64,000 nucleotides of DNA from JBBDLF01 sp040879025 (lineage in GTDB: Bacteria > Pseudomonadota > Gammaproteobacteria > Pseudomonadales > Pseudohongiellaceae), in contig JBBDLF010000028.1 in the NCBI GenBank assembly GCA_040879025.1, forward strand, positions 1 through 64,000. Direction: 5' to 3'. The notes below the pieces were generated by a model. That model was not told the origin of the DNA, did no database searches, and saw nothing but the letters and a program-made list of their open reading frames with translations. Shown one piece after another: positions 9,320 through 15,780 of the stretch. Made by a program: the position numbers and the translations under genes. Each line of letters begins with the position of its first letter. Position 1 is the stretch's first letter.

Positions 9320-9340
9320 TTATGGTGTTTGACACCATAA
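9320..9340. promoter_or_regulatory. Perfect palindrome upstream of the TumE/TumA operon
   Basis: Arms TTATGGTGT and ACACCATAA are exactly complementary around a TTG centre, 24 bases before the GTG of the toxin gene. Type II antitoxins usually repress their own promoter through such sites, so the HTH protein TumA is the likely binder. Site function is inferred. Confidence 0.55.
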
Positions 9341-9363
9341 CTTTAATGAACTAGGATTTTCCA

Positions 9364-9657
9364 GTGAGAGCACGGAAGCTCTTTCATTACAAAGCCAGGC
9401 AAGGCCAGGTGCTGATGGAGATGGTGATCTGGGCATTGCCGGCTTCCAACGCGGATAGACCACATGGATTGAAGTACCGGTTGTACTGCGGTCGTCCGGG
9501 AGGCGCTTGCATCGTTCGCTATGACAATGAAGTCGGCAAGGGTGATCATCGTCACTATGGCGACGTCGAGGAGCCCTATGAATTCGAGTCGGTTACAAAG
9601 CTGATCGCGGACTTTCGTATGGACTGCGCCCGTCTGGCGGGCTGGAGGTGGTTCTGA
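9364..9657 (+). CDS. tumE: TumE-family toxin (DUF6516)
   Basis: This 97-residue protein starts at GTG. It matches the TumE toxin family closely: VLMEMVIWALP near residue 17, HGLKYRLYCGRPG near residue 35, and RYDNEVGKGDHRHYGD near residue 52, the most conserved block. The family is the toxin half of a type II toxin-antitoxin pair; its biochemical activity is not evident from sequence. The stop overlaps the antitoxin ATG (TGATG at 9655-9659), and a 21-base palindrome lies just upstream. The gene looks intact, unlike most of its island neighbours. Confidence 0.75.
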   Translation: MRARKLFHYKARQGQVLMEMVIWALPASNADRPHGLKYRLYCGRPGGACIVRYDNEVGKGDHRHYGDVEEPYEFESVTKLIADFRMDCARLAGWRWF

Positions 9658-10013
9658 TGAATCGCATTGAAATCGAAGTCATGACACCTGACGCGGCCCT
9701 GGAGTCATTTTCCCAAACATGGCGTGAGGCCGAGTCAGGCGAATGCTCTGTTCCCCGCCTCGCATTCGGCAGTCTGAAATCCCTGTTCTCCGCCATCACT
9801 CCCAAGCGCCTGGAGCTGATTCGCTTCGTGGCCAGGCACGGCAACCTGAACACCCGTCAATTGGCGATACAGCTGGGGCGCGACTACAAGAATGTTCACA
9901 ACGATGTCGCTGCCCTTGTGGAGCTAGGGTTGCTGGACAAGGACGGGCAGGGCACCCTCACCGCACCCTATGATGAGATCGTGATACACGCGCCAGTGCG
10001 GGACGCGGCGTGA
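9657..10013 (+). CDS. tumA: TumA-family antitoxin, HTH DNA-binding protein
   Basis: This 118-residue protein belongs to the HVO_A0114-like/TumA group. ATG 9657 is preferred over GTG 9648 because GGAGG at 9644-9648 sits about 8 bases before it and the ATG overlaps the toxin stop. Residues 45-95 hold a winged-helix-like region: ITPKRLELIRFVARHG, LNTRQLAIQLGRDYKNVHND, then a small beta wing and the acidic ending PYDEIVIHAPV typical of the family. It should neutralise TumE and repress the operon via the palindrome at 9320-9340. Confidence 0.75.
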   Translation: MNRIEIEVMTPDAALESFSQTWREAESGECSVPRLAFGSLKSLFSAITPKRLELIRFVARHGNLNTRQLAIQLGRDYKNVHNDVAALVELGLLDKDGQGTLTAPYDEIVIHAPVRDAA

Positions 10014-10302
10014 AGGGTCAGCAATCCCGCGGCATCGAGAAATAAACGAGGTCCTCTCCAGAAAAATCTGCAAAGATCTGGGAGTGCCTCACCCATAGCG
10101 GCCTCACTCGCTGAGCCATACCCCGCCCCTCAGATCACAAAACTGAGAACCAATCGACACTATTCGGCGTGACATGTTGAAGCAAACCTGGAAAGTGCCG
10201 TTACCCATTAAGGCTCTTTAAAAAGATCGATAACACATCACCTTCGTCTGCCGGAAGTGATCGCCAGCCGGTACCCAAATACTGATAACCGGCAATAGTT
10301 TT
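10014..10302. other. Intergenic region, nothing recognised
   Basis: There are 289 bases between tumA and the sulfotransferase fragment. I see no open frame with family resemblance, no strong hairpin and no repeat shared with other parts of the window. Confidence 0.3.
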
Positions 10303-10725
10303 ATGCGTACCACATCATCCTCTTCCCCACAGAAACTGCACTTCATATCCGGCCTTCCCCGGGCCGGGTCTACACTACTGGCCGGCATCCTGCGCCAGAA
10401 TCCACGTTTTCACGCCGCCATGACCAGCCCGGTAGCGCCTTTGCTCAACACGTTCCTGGAGCAGGTGGGCGCGAACGGCGAATTCTCCCCATTCTTCACC
10501 GAGTCTAAACGCCGCGACATGTGTCGGGCGCTGCTGTCGGCCTATTACGCTGAGATGGTCGACCGTCCGGTGATCTTCGACACCAACCGCATCTGGACCG
10601 CGCGCCTGCATCAACTGGTGGAGCTTTTCGACGGTTTCAAGGTGATTTGCTGCGTGCGCAATCCCGCCTGGATCATGGACAGCTTCGAGGTGATCTACCG
10701 CAAAAACCCGCGATACGGCGGGTGA
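10303..10725 (+). pseudogene. Sulfotransferase-family protein, truncated
   Basis: The 140-residue frame has a complete N-terminus of a sulfotransferase: HFISGLPRAGSTLLAGIL near residue 13 is the 5'-PSB loop binding the phosphosulfate of PAPS, and VICCVRNPAWIMDSFEVIYR near residue 115 is the 3'-phosphate block. Homologues normally exceed 250 residues, and the substrate half is absent. The frame ends at a GC-rich hairpin-like junction (10708-10725), beyond which an unrelated toxin remnant begins. It is probably a dead fragment left by a deletion. An intact copy could have decorated the nearby polysaccharide, but that is speculation. Confidence 0.65.
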
Positions 10726-10746
10726 CGGGACAGAAATTGACGAACT

Positions 10747-11069
10747 CTATATCTTCTTCTGGAGTTCCAGTGCTCTTTTCAAAAGCTGGTCTACGTTTCT
10801 ACGCGAATAGGATTTACTTCGATGAACCGCAGCCAGCAAACAGAGAATGACTACCTGTTTATCCACGATCTGGCAGAGTAAGCGATAATCTCCTACCCGG
10901 TATTTCCATAAGCCGGTCAAGTTGGCCCGTAATGGCTCGCCCCGGTCCCGTGGATTGCTACACTCGATATGCAGTTTTTCCAGATACTTTTTGATCGTAA
11001 TTGATCTGTCCGACCTAAGTTTTTTAAGTCAGTCGCAAAGCCTGCATCGTACTCAATCTTCCAATCCAA
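10747..11069 (-). pseudogene. RelE/ParE-family toxin with a frameshift
   Basis: Reading the minus strand from TTG 11069, which overlaps the antitoxin's last codons, gives WKIEYDAGFATDLKNLGR, the usual RelE N-terminus. A single-base shift near 11006 moves the frame to IKKYLEKLHIECSNP, LRANLTGLWKYRVGDYRLLC and ILCLLAAVHRSKSY, ending at TAG 10747-10749. These are RelE hallmarks, including the YRVGDYR strand and a VHR near the C-terminus. The total length, 323 bases, is not a multiple of three, consistent with one indel. As written the toxin is broken; a sequencing error is the alternative. Confidence 0.65.
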
Positions 11070-11271
11070 GTTCTTTCCATAGCTCATTTATTGGCCTTTT
11101 AGGACGATTCGCCTTGACACGCTCCATGATGATGGCCATCTCTTCCAACTCTTCCAATCGCTCGATGACAGCATCACGTAGTATCTTGCTTTGGTTTAAT
11201 CCTAGCTGGTTAACCACTGCATCCAGACGTTTTTTAACATCGTCCTCCAATCTAAAAGTCATCATACTCAT
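11053..11271 (-). CDS. RelB-like ribbon-helix-helix antitoxin
   Basis: This 72-residue protein begins MSMMTFRLEDDVKKRLDAVV, with the short beta strand (TFRL) and two helices of ribbon-helix-helix repressors (DUF6290/RelB type), followed by an acidic toxin-binding tail ending ELWKELGLED. Antitoxins of this type bind their RelE partner and repress the operon as dimers. It is intact while the downstream toxin is frameshifted, a common outcome because loss of the toxin is harmless. A 27-base palindrome lies 62 bases upstream. Confidence 0.75.
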   Translation of the reverse strand: MSMMTFRLEDDVKKRLDAVVNQLGLNQSKILRDAVIERLEELEEMAIIMERVKANRPKRPINELWKELGLED

Positions 11272-11332
11272 GGGTGCTTCCTCGCCCGCCCGCTAGGGGC
11301 GTGTCTAGGAAATAATCGTCGTCATTGACTCT

Positions 11333-11359
11333 TGTATTATATGTAATAAATATAATACA
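11333..11359. promoter_or_regulatory. 27-base AT-rich palindrome upstream of the RelB-like gene
   Basis: Arms TGTATTATAT (11333-11342) and ATATAATACA (11350-11359) are perfectly complementary around GTAATAA. The segment also contains TATAAT-like hexamers. It is a plausible combined promoter and operator for the minus-strand antitoxin gene that starts at 11271. Confidence 0.5.
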
Positions 11360-11442
11360 TTCAACTTCTTGCCCAGCGCTTTGCCTTGGCGCTAGACCTG
11401 TACGTTCACTTACAGATCTTGGACGTAAAGTTCATGATAGTG

Positions 11443-11463
11443 TACCTTATCAGTATTAAGGTA
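11443..11463. promoter_or_regulatory. Palindromic operator and -10 element before the HipB-like gene
   Basis: TACCTTA (11443-11449) and TAAGGTA (11457-11463) form a perfect inverted repeat with a 7-base centre. A TATAAT at 11464-11469 follows directly, 14 bases before the ATG. A repressor on the palindrome would cover the promoter, which fits autoregulation by the HTH protein. Confidence 0.5.
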
Positions 11464-11482
11464 TATAATTATAGACGTTAAC

Positions 11483-11812
11483 ATGAATTCGCGCGATAAG
11501 ATCACGAAGCTGCCGTTTCCGGTTCGTCGCGCCCTGCGAAAGCTGGGCGGCGATATACGTGATGCCCGCTTGCGGCGGCGCATTCCCACGAAGATCATGG
11601 CAGAACGCGCTTCCATTAGCCGGACCACCCTTAACAAGGTCGAGAAAGGCGATCCCGGCGTTTCGCTCGGGAACTATGCGACCGTTCTGTTCGTGCTTGG
11701 ATTGCACGGCCGATTGGCCGAACTTGCCGGCAGCAAAACCGATAGTGTGGGCCTCGCACTGGAAGGGGAAAACCTGCCGCAGCGCATACGGCGACCAACG
11801 AAGCCGGCGTAA
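11483..11812 (+). CDS. HipB-like XRE-family HTH regulator (orphan antitoxin)
   Basis: This 109-residue protein has a helix-turn-helix of the XRE type at about residues 25-75 (IRDARLRRRIPTKIMAERA, ISRTTLNKVEKGDPGVSLGN). It resembles HipB-like antitoxins normally followed at once by a hipA kinase gene. Here no hipA follows; a run of heptanucleotide repeats and galE come next. It is either an antitoxin that outlived its toxin or a free-standing regulator, possibly of galE. The palindrome just upstream suggests it controls itself. Confidence 0.7.
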   Translation: MNSRDKITKLPFPVRRALRKLGGDIRDARLRRRIPTKIMAERASISRTTLNKVEKGDPGVSLGNYATVLFVLGLHGRLAELAGSKTDSVGLALEGENLPQRIRRPTKPA

Positions 11813-11822
11813 AGCGTGGAGC

Positions 11823-11850
11823 GTAAAACGTAAAACGTAAAACGTAAAAC
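11823..11850 (+). repeat. Tandem heptanucleotide repeat (GTAAAAC x4) before galE
   Basis: Four exact GTAAAAC units run head to tail, preceded by degenerate units (GTAAAGC, GTGGAGC) and ending 13 bases before the galE ATG at 11864. The unit is not a multiple of three and lies in the untranslated leader, so slippage would change promoter or leader spacing rather than a reading frame. Confidence 0.8.
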
Positions 11851-11863
11851 AAAAAGGTAAACC

Positions 11864-12859
11864 ATGTCAGTTTTGGTATGCGGAGGCGCAGGTTACGTTG
11901 GTTCCCATGCACTCAGGCTTTTGTTATCCAGGGGAATAAACTGCGTAGTACTCGACGATCTGTCAACAGGGCACACATGGGCTGTACCGGAATGTGCAAA
12001 GCTTTACAGGGTTGACATGACTTCGCTGTCGGATGTCATGGGGGTTTTCGAGAACGAAAGCATCACGTCAGTATTGCATTTCGCTTCAAAGTCCATCGTC
12101 AGCGAGTCTGTCCAGAAGCCAGGGTACTATTACAAAACCAACCTCCTGGCTGCCCTCAACCTTATAGAAGCAATGGGGGCAGCTCAGGTTAAAGAACTGA
12201 TCTTTTCCTCGTCCGCTGCCGTGTTTGGGAATCCACTGACAGACACTATTGATGAATCCCACCCTGAGTGCCCGATCAATCCCTACGGCTGGAGTAAATA
12301 TTTCATAGAGCGGATCCTGGCCGATTCAAGCATTGCCCATGGCTTGAACGTTGTATGCCTGCGCTATTTCAATGCCGCCGGTGCCGACCCCTCCGCGGAA
12401 ATTGGTGAGGCCCACGCAAACGAGACGCACTTGATCCCGCGTGTGCTGGTGGGAGCATTGGAGAAAGCGGATGCTGCGTTCGCTTTGTACGGGTCTGATT
12501 ATCCAACGGCGGATGGCACCTGCATCAGGGATTATGTGCATGTCAACGACCTGGCCAGGGCTCATCTGCTTGCCCTGGAGTTTCTCGGCACTAACCCCGG
12601 CTTCCATCGATTCAACCTTGGCTCGGGACGAGGGTATTCGGTATTGGAAGTGTTGCGGGCTTGCGAAAGTGTGACCGGCGTTGAAATACCCTTCGCTGTC
12701 CATGACAGGCGCGCCGGCGACCCGGCGCGGCTGGTAGCGTCAAGCAATAAAGCCAGGGATGTTTTGGACTGGACGATTGAGTATGATGACATCGAGGGTA
12801 TCGTGGAGACAGCGTGGAATTGGCACCGGTCTTATGCGCGCAGGATCAGTCCTCCCTGA
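11864..12859 (+). CDS. galE: UDP-glucose 4-epimerase
   Basis: This 331-residue extended short-chain dehydrogenase interconverts UDP-glucose and UDP-galactose (or the N-acetyl forms) to supply polysaccharide assembly. The NAD-binding GGAGYVG is at residues 7-13, FSSSAAVFG near 114-122, and the catalytic pair YxxxK at Tyr141 and Lys145 (NPYGWSKYFIE). LRYFNAAGADP near 175 is a GalE hallmark. Length is normal for the family. It lies beyond the toxin-antitoxin island from the glycosyltransferase block, which suggests the island was inserted into a once-continuous locus. Confidence 0.93.
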   Translation: MSVLVCGGAGYVGSHALRLLLSRGINCVVLDDLSTGHTWAVPECAKLYRVDMTSLSDVMGVFENESITSVLHFASKSIVSESVQKPGYYYKTNLLAALNLIEAMGAAQVKELIFSSSAAVFGNPLTDTIDESHPECPINPYGWSKYFIERILADSSIAHGLNVVCLRYFNAAGADPSAEIGEAHANETHLIPRVLVGALEKADAAFALYGSDYPTADGTCIRDYVHVNDLARAHLLALEFLGTNPGFHRFNLGSGRGYSVLEVLRACESVTGVEIPFAVHDRRAGDPARLVASSNKARDVLDWTIEYDDIEGIVETAWNWHRSYARRISPP

Positions 12860-12908
12860 TAAACCCTGATAACTCCCGAATAACTCGCGAAAAACAAGAG
12901 GACCCACC

Positions 12909-13784
12909 ATGAACAAGCCAACCTTCAGCCCGGTTATCACTGCAATCGCTCTCAGCCTGAGTCTGCTCTCAAGTTCTGTCGGCGCCCAGTCCAATCCGCC
13001 GGAAGGCTGGGTCACGCCGTTTCCGGCCTTCCGCATCATTGGCCCGCTCTATGGTGTGGGCATGCTGGATCTCAGCGTGTTCCTGATCACCTCCAACGAC
13101 GGCCATATCCTGATCAACACAGGGTTGGCCGATTCCACCGAGCACATCCGCAGCAACATTGAGTCACTGGGCTTTGATTTTGATGATATTCGCATCCTGC
13201 TCACCTCGCAGGCGCATTGGGATCACACCGCCGCCATGGCCGAGATCAAGGAGCTCACTGGCGCCGAAGTGTGGGCCACGCCGGAAGATGCCCGCGTGTT
13301 GGAAGACGGCGGTTTCTCCGACGCCCATTTCGGCGGTCGCGAGACTTTCGAGCCGGTGGAGGTGGACCGCATCGTTGAACAGGACGACCTGATTACCCTG
13401 GGCGATCTGCGCATCACCGTGCACGAACACCCGGGTCACACGGAAGGCAGCTCCAGCTACACCTTCCAGGTGAGTGAAGGCGGGCGCACATACGATGTGG
13501 GTATCATCAACATGGGCACCATCAATGGCGGCAAGCAACTGGTGGTTGACCCCACCTATGAAGGCGTCGCCGTTGACTTCGCTACTACGTATAACAAGCA
13601 GAAAAAGCTGAATGTGGACGTGTGGGTAGCTGCCCACAACGGACAGTACAACATGCATGACAAGTACATGCCGGGGCAGGCGTACAGCCCGGAGACCTTT
13701 GTGGATCCGGCGGGGTACATCAGGGCGGTCGAGGCGCTGGAGACCAGTTACCTCACTTTGATTGCCGAGGAACTGGATAGGTGA
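12909..13784 (+). CDS. Subclass B3 metallo-beta-lactamase, Gln116 (GOB-like) type
   Basis: This is a 291-residue protein with a Sec signal peptide ending near residue 26 (SSVGAQ). It has the B3 zinc-ligand set except that the first His of HxHxDH is Gln: SQAHWDH places Gln101, His103, Asp105 and His106 (standard 116, 118, 120, 121). His177 (HPGHTEGSSSY) corresponds to 196 and His243 (AAHNGQYNMH) to 263. INMGT puts Met at the usual Ser221 position, as in GOB enzymes of Elizabethkingia. The enzyme should act in the periplasm; whether it hydrolyses beta-lactams here cannot be read from sequence. It has its own short leader after galE. Confidence 0.88.
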   Translation: MNKPTFSPVITAIALSLSLLSSSVGAQSNPPEGWVTPFPAFRIIGPLYGVGMLDLSVFLITSNDGHILINTGLADSTEHIRSNIESLGFDFDDIRILLTSQAHWDHTAAMAEIKELTGAEVWATPEDARVLEDGGFSDAHFGGRETFEPVEVDRIVEQDDLITLGDLRITVHEHPGHTEGSSSYTFQVSEGGRTYDVGIINMGTINGGKQLVVDPTYEGVAVDFATTYNKQKKLNVDVWVAAHNGQYNMHDKYMPGQAYSPETFVDPAGYIRAVEALETSYLTLIAEELDR

Positions 13785-13887
13785 TGCTGTCGATTTCAGC
13801 GAAGCGAGTATCCCTATAGGCTGGCGGCAAGTCACCCGTCGATTGAAAAAAGGTAACGCATTTCTGACCCGGGTTATGGTCCCCAAG

Positions 13888-14643
13888 CTATGGTCCCAAC
13901 TGCTCTCGCCCCGCCATCGGCATCAGTAGTTCACTCCCCGGTGCGTTCTGCACATCAAAGGTCTTGAGGGTCATGGCCACGAACTGGTAGTACCCGATAA
14001 GGCCCACCAGGTCCATCATGCCTTCGTCGCCTGTTATGGTGTGCAGGCGGGCGAAGGTTTCTGAACTCACTTTTGGTTCACTGACCAACTCCCGGGCGAA
14101 CTGGATGATCAGTTGTTCGTGTTCGCCCATGCCGGGGATGTCGTTGGCTTCACTCATGGGGCGGCGGTACTTGACGAAGTCCATGATCTCCTGTTCCAGG
14201 CCGGCGGTGCGCCCCAGGGGTTCATGGGCGGTCCACTCATACTGGTTGCTGATTTCCCGCGCGGTGGAGAGGATGGTCAGTTCGGTGAGCCGCTGGTCGT
14301 TGGCGGTGCCATAGCGCACCCGTTGCCGCATCAGCCAGGCGCCTTCCGCCATCTGCGGGCTGTAGGCCCACATGCCCAGGGGGCCTCTGAGACCGTCCTC
14401 ATAACCGTTGCCGGGGCTGGTCATCATGTCGTAGACACGCTGGCCTTCCGGGTTAAGGTTCTCGCGCTGCACGGCCGGCAACCGCGCCCAGGAGTCGCGG
14501 TGGATGTCGGAGGGTATGTCCGCCTCGGTCACCGGTGGCGGCATCTGCAAATTGTCGAAGGAGTTCCATGCGGGCGGCGTGCAGGCGGCCAGCAGGCCGG
14601 CGGACAGGGCGAGTAGCAGGATCAAAGTCGGACGGGTAGTCAT
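13888..14643 (-). CDS. Carboxymuconolactone decarboxylase-family lipoprotein
   Basis: This 251-residue protein starts with a lipoprotein signal ending LLAAC (Cys21), so it is probably membrane-anchored. I prefer ATG 14643, four codons inside the longest frame, because it gives a standard signal peptide and has GGTGA just upstream. The body has the AhpD/CMD helical repeat (RLTELTILSTAREISNQYEW, TAHEPLGRTAGL) but lacks the CxxC of peroxidase-type members. Members of this lineage are usually of unknown substrate. It is convergent with the beta-lactamase and divergent from nothing close. Confidence 0.75.
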   Translation of the reverse strand: MTTRPTLILLLALSAGLLAACTPPAWNSFDNLQMPPPVTEADIPSDIHRDSWARLPAVQRENLNPEGQRVYDMMTSPGNGYEDGLRGPLGMWAYSPQMAEGAWLMRQRVRYGTANDQRLTELTILSTAREISNQYEWTAHEPLGRTAGLEQEIMDFVKYRRPMSEANDIPGMGEHEQLIIQFARELVSEPKVSSETFARLHTITGDEGMMDLVGLIGYYQFVAMTLKTFDVQNAPGSELLMPMAGREQLGP

Positions 14644-14723
14644 GGGTGTCACCATTAAGGAACGGAAGGGGCATTGACGGGCACTTTTGGATTACGTGGA
14701 TGATATGCTTCCGGCCGTGTTGT

Positions 14724-15764
14724 TCAGCCGGCGGAAGCCTTTGTCCGTTGTCCCAGTAACTGCCCCACATGCACATACAGCGTAAACAGCACCATAAACG
14801 CCAGGAACATGAACGTTTCACTCACCTGCATCAGGTAGCCGATTAGCCCGATCGTTCCAAATGCTGCCGCGGTGGCGAACAGCAACATCACTGTTGTTTT
14901 CACGCTAAGCCCGTGACGTATGAGATTGTGGTGCAGGTGATCCACGCCGGGTGTGAAGGGAGAGATCTTTCGCAGCGGGCGCCCGATCAGCAGGTAAACG
15001 GTATCCAGCAGCGGCACAGCCAGAAACCACAGCGCGAACACCGGTGCGAAGCTTGCATCGGGCCCCTGTGACTCACTGATTAAAATCCACGCCACCATGA
15101 ACCCGAGCATGGTGCTTCCCGCATCCCCCAGATACACCAGCGCATTTTTCTTCCACAACAGCCGAAAATTCATTGTCAGGAAGGCGGCCAGCGAGCAGCC
15201 CAGAATGGTCGACAGGGCGAGCAGTTCGAAGTTGCCCGCTACGGCGGCCACCGCTGCAATACAGGCCAGTGCAATCAATACCAGCCCGCCCGAGAGGCCG
15301 TCGAGGCCGTCGGCCATGTTCACGGCGTTGATTACCCCCACGGTGGCGAACACGGTTAGCGGGACGGACAACAGGCCGAGTTCAACCGGGCCGGCGCCTA
15401 ACAGATTGCCCAAGGATTCCAGTTTCACATCAGCGACGGTTGCCATCACCAGGGCGGCGAAGCCGTGGGCGCCCATCCGTACCGATACGCGCAGCTCAAT
15501 GGCGTCGTCCAGCAGGCCGACAAACAGCACCAGTGAGGCCAGAGCAAGCAACGCGCCGTATTCGTGGAAGACGTTGGGGGTGAACAGAATCATGACCAGT
15601 GTGCCCAGGAAGATGCCCAGGCCGCCGATCAAAGGGGTGGCTTTTTCGTGTGTTTTCCTGCCGCCGGGAACATCAACCAGCCCCATGCGGTGGGCGAACG
15701 GTTTGAGCATCAGCAACGAGATGCCCGTGATCAGAAACGAGTTGAAGAGTGTGGCGTAGGTCAC
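14724..15764 (-). CDS. wecA: Undecaprenyl-phosphate N-acetylhexosamine-1-phosphate transferase (WecA type)
   Basis: This 346-residue polytopic membrane enzyme of the MraY/WecA/TagO family transfers a sugar-1-phosphate from a UDP-sugar to undecaprenyl phosphate, starting O-antigen or related glycans. It has about eleven hydrophobic segments and the family motifs LVLFVGLLDDAIELR, INAVNMADGLDGLSGG (Asp-rich catalytic loop), LVYLGDAGS and the His-rich VDHLHHNLIRHG. The start is a GTG. Its function ties it to the glycosyltransferases at the left end of the window and to galE. Confidence 0.88.
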   Translation of the reverse strand: MTYATLFNSFLITGISLLMLKPFAHRMGLVDVPGGRKTHEKATPLIGGLGIFLGTLVMILFTPNVFHEYGALLALASLVLFVGLLDDAIELRVSVRMGAHGFAALVMATVADVKLESLGNLLGAGPVELGLLSVPLTVFATVGVINAVNMADGLDGLSGGLVLIALACIAAVAAVAGNFELLALSTILGCSLAAFLTMNFRLLWKKNALVYLGDAGSTMLGFMVAWILISESQGPDASFAPVFALWFLAVPLLDTVYLLIGRPLRKISPFTPGVDHLHHNLIRHGLSVKTTVMLLFATAAAFGTIGLIGYLMQVSETFMFLAFMVLFTLYVHVGQLLGQRTKASAG

Positions 15765-15780
15765 CGTTATTCTCTAATTC

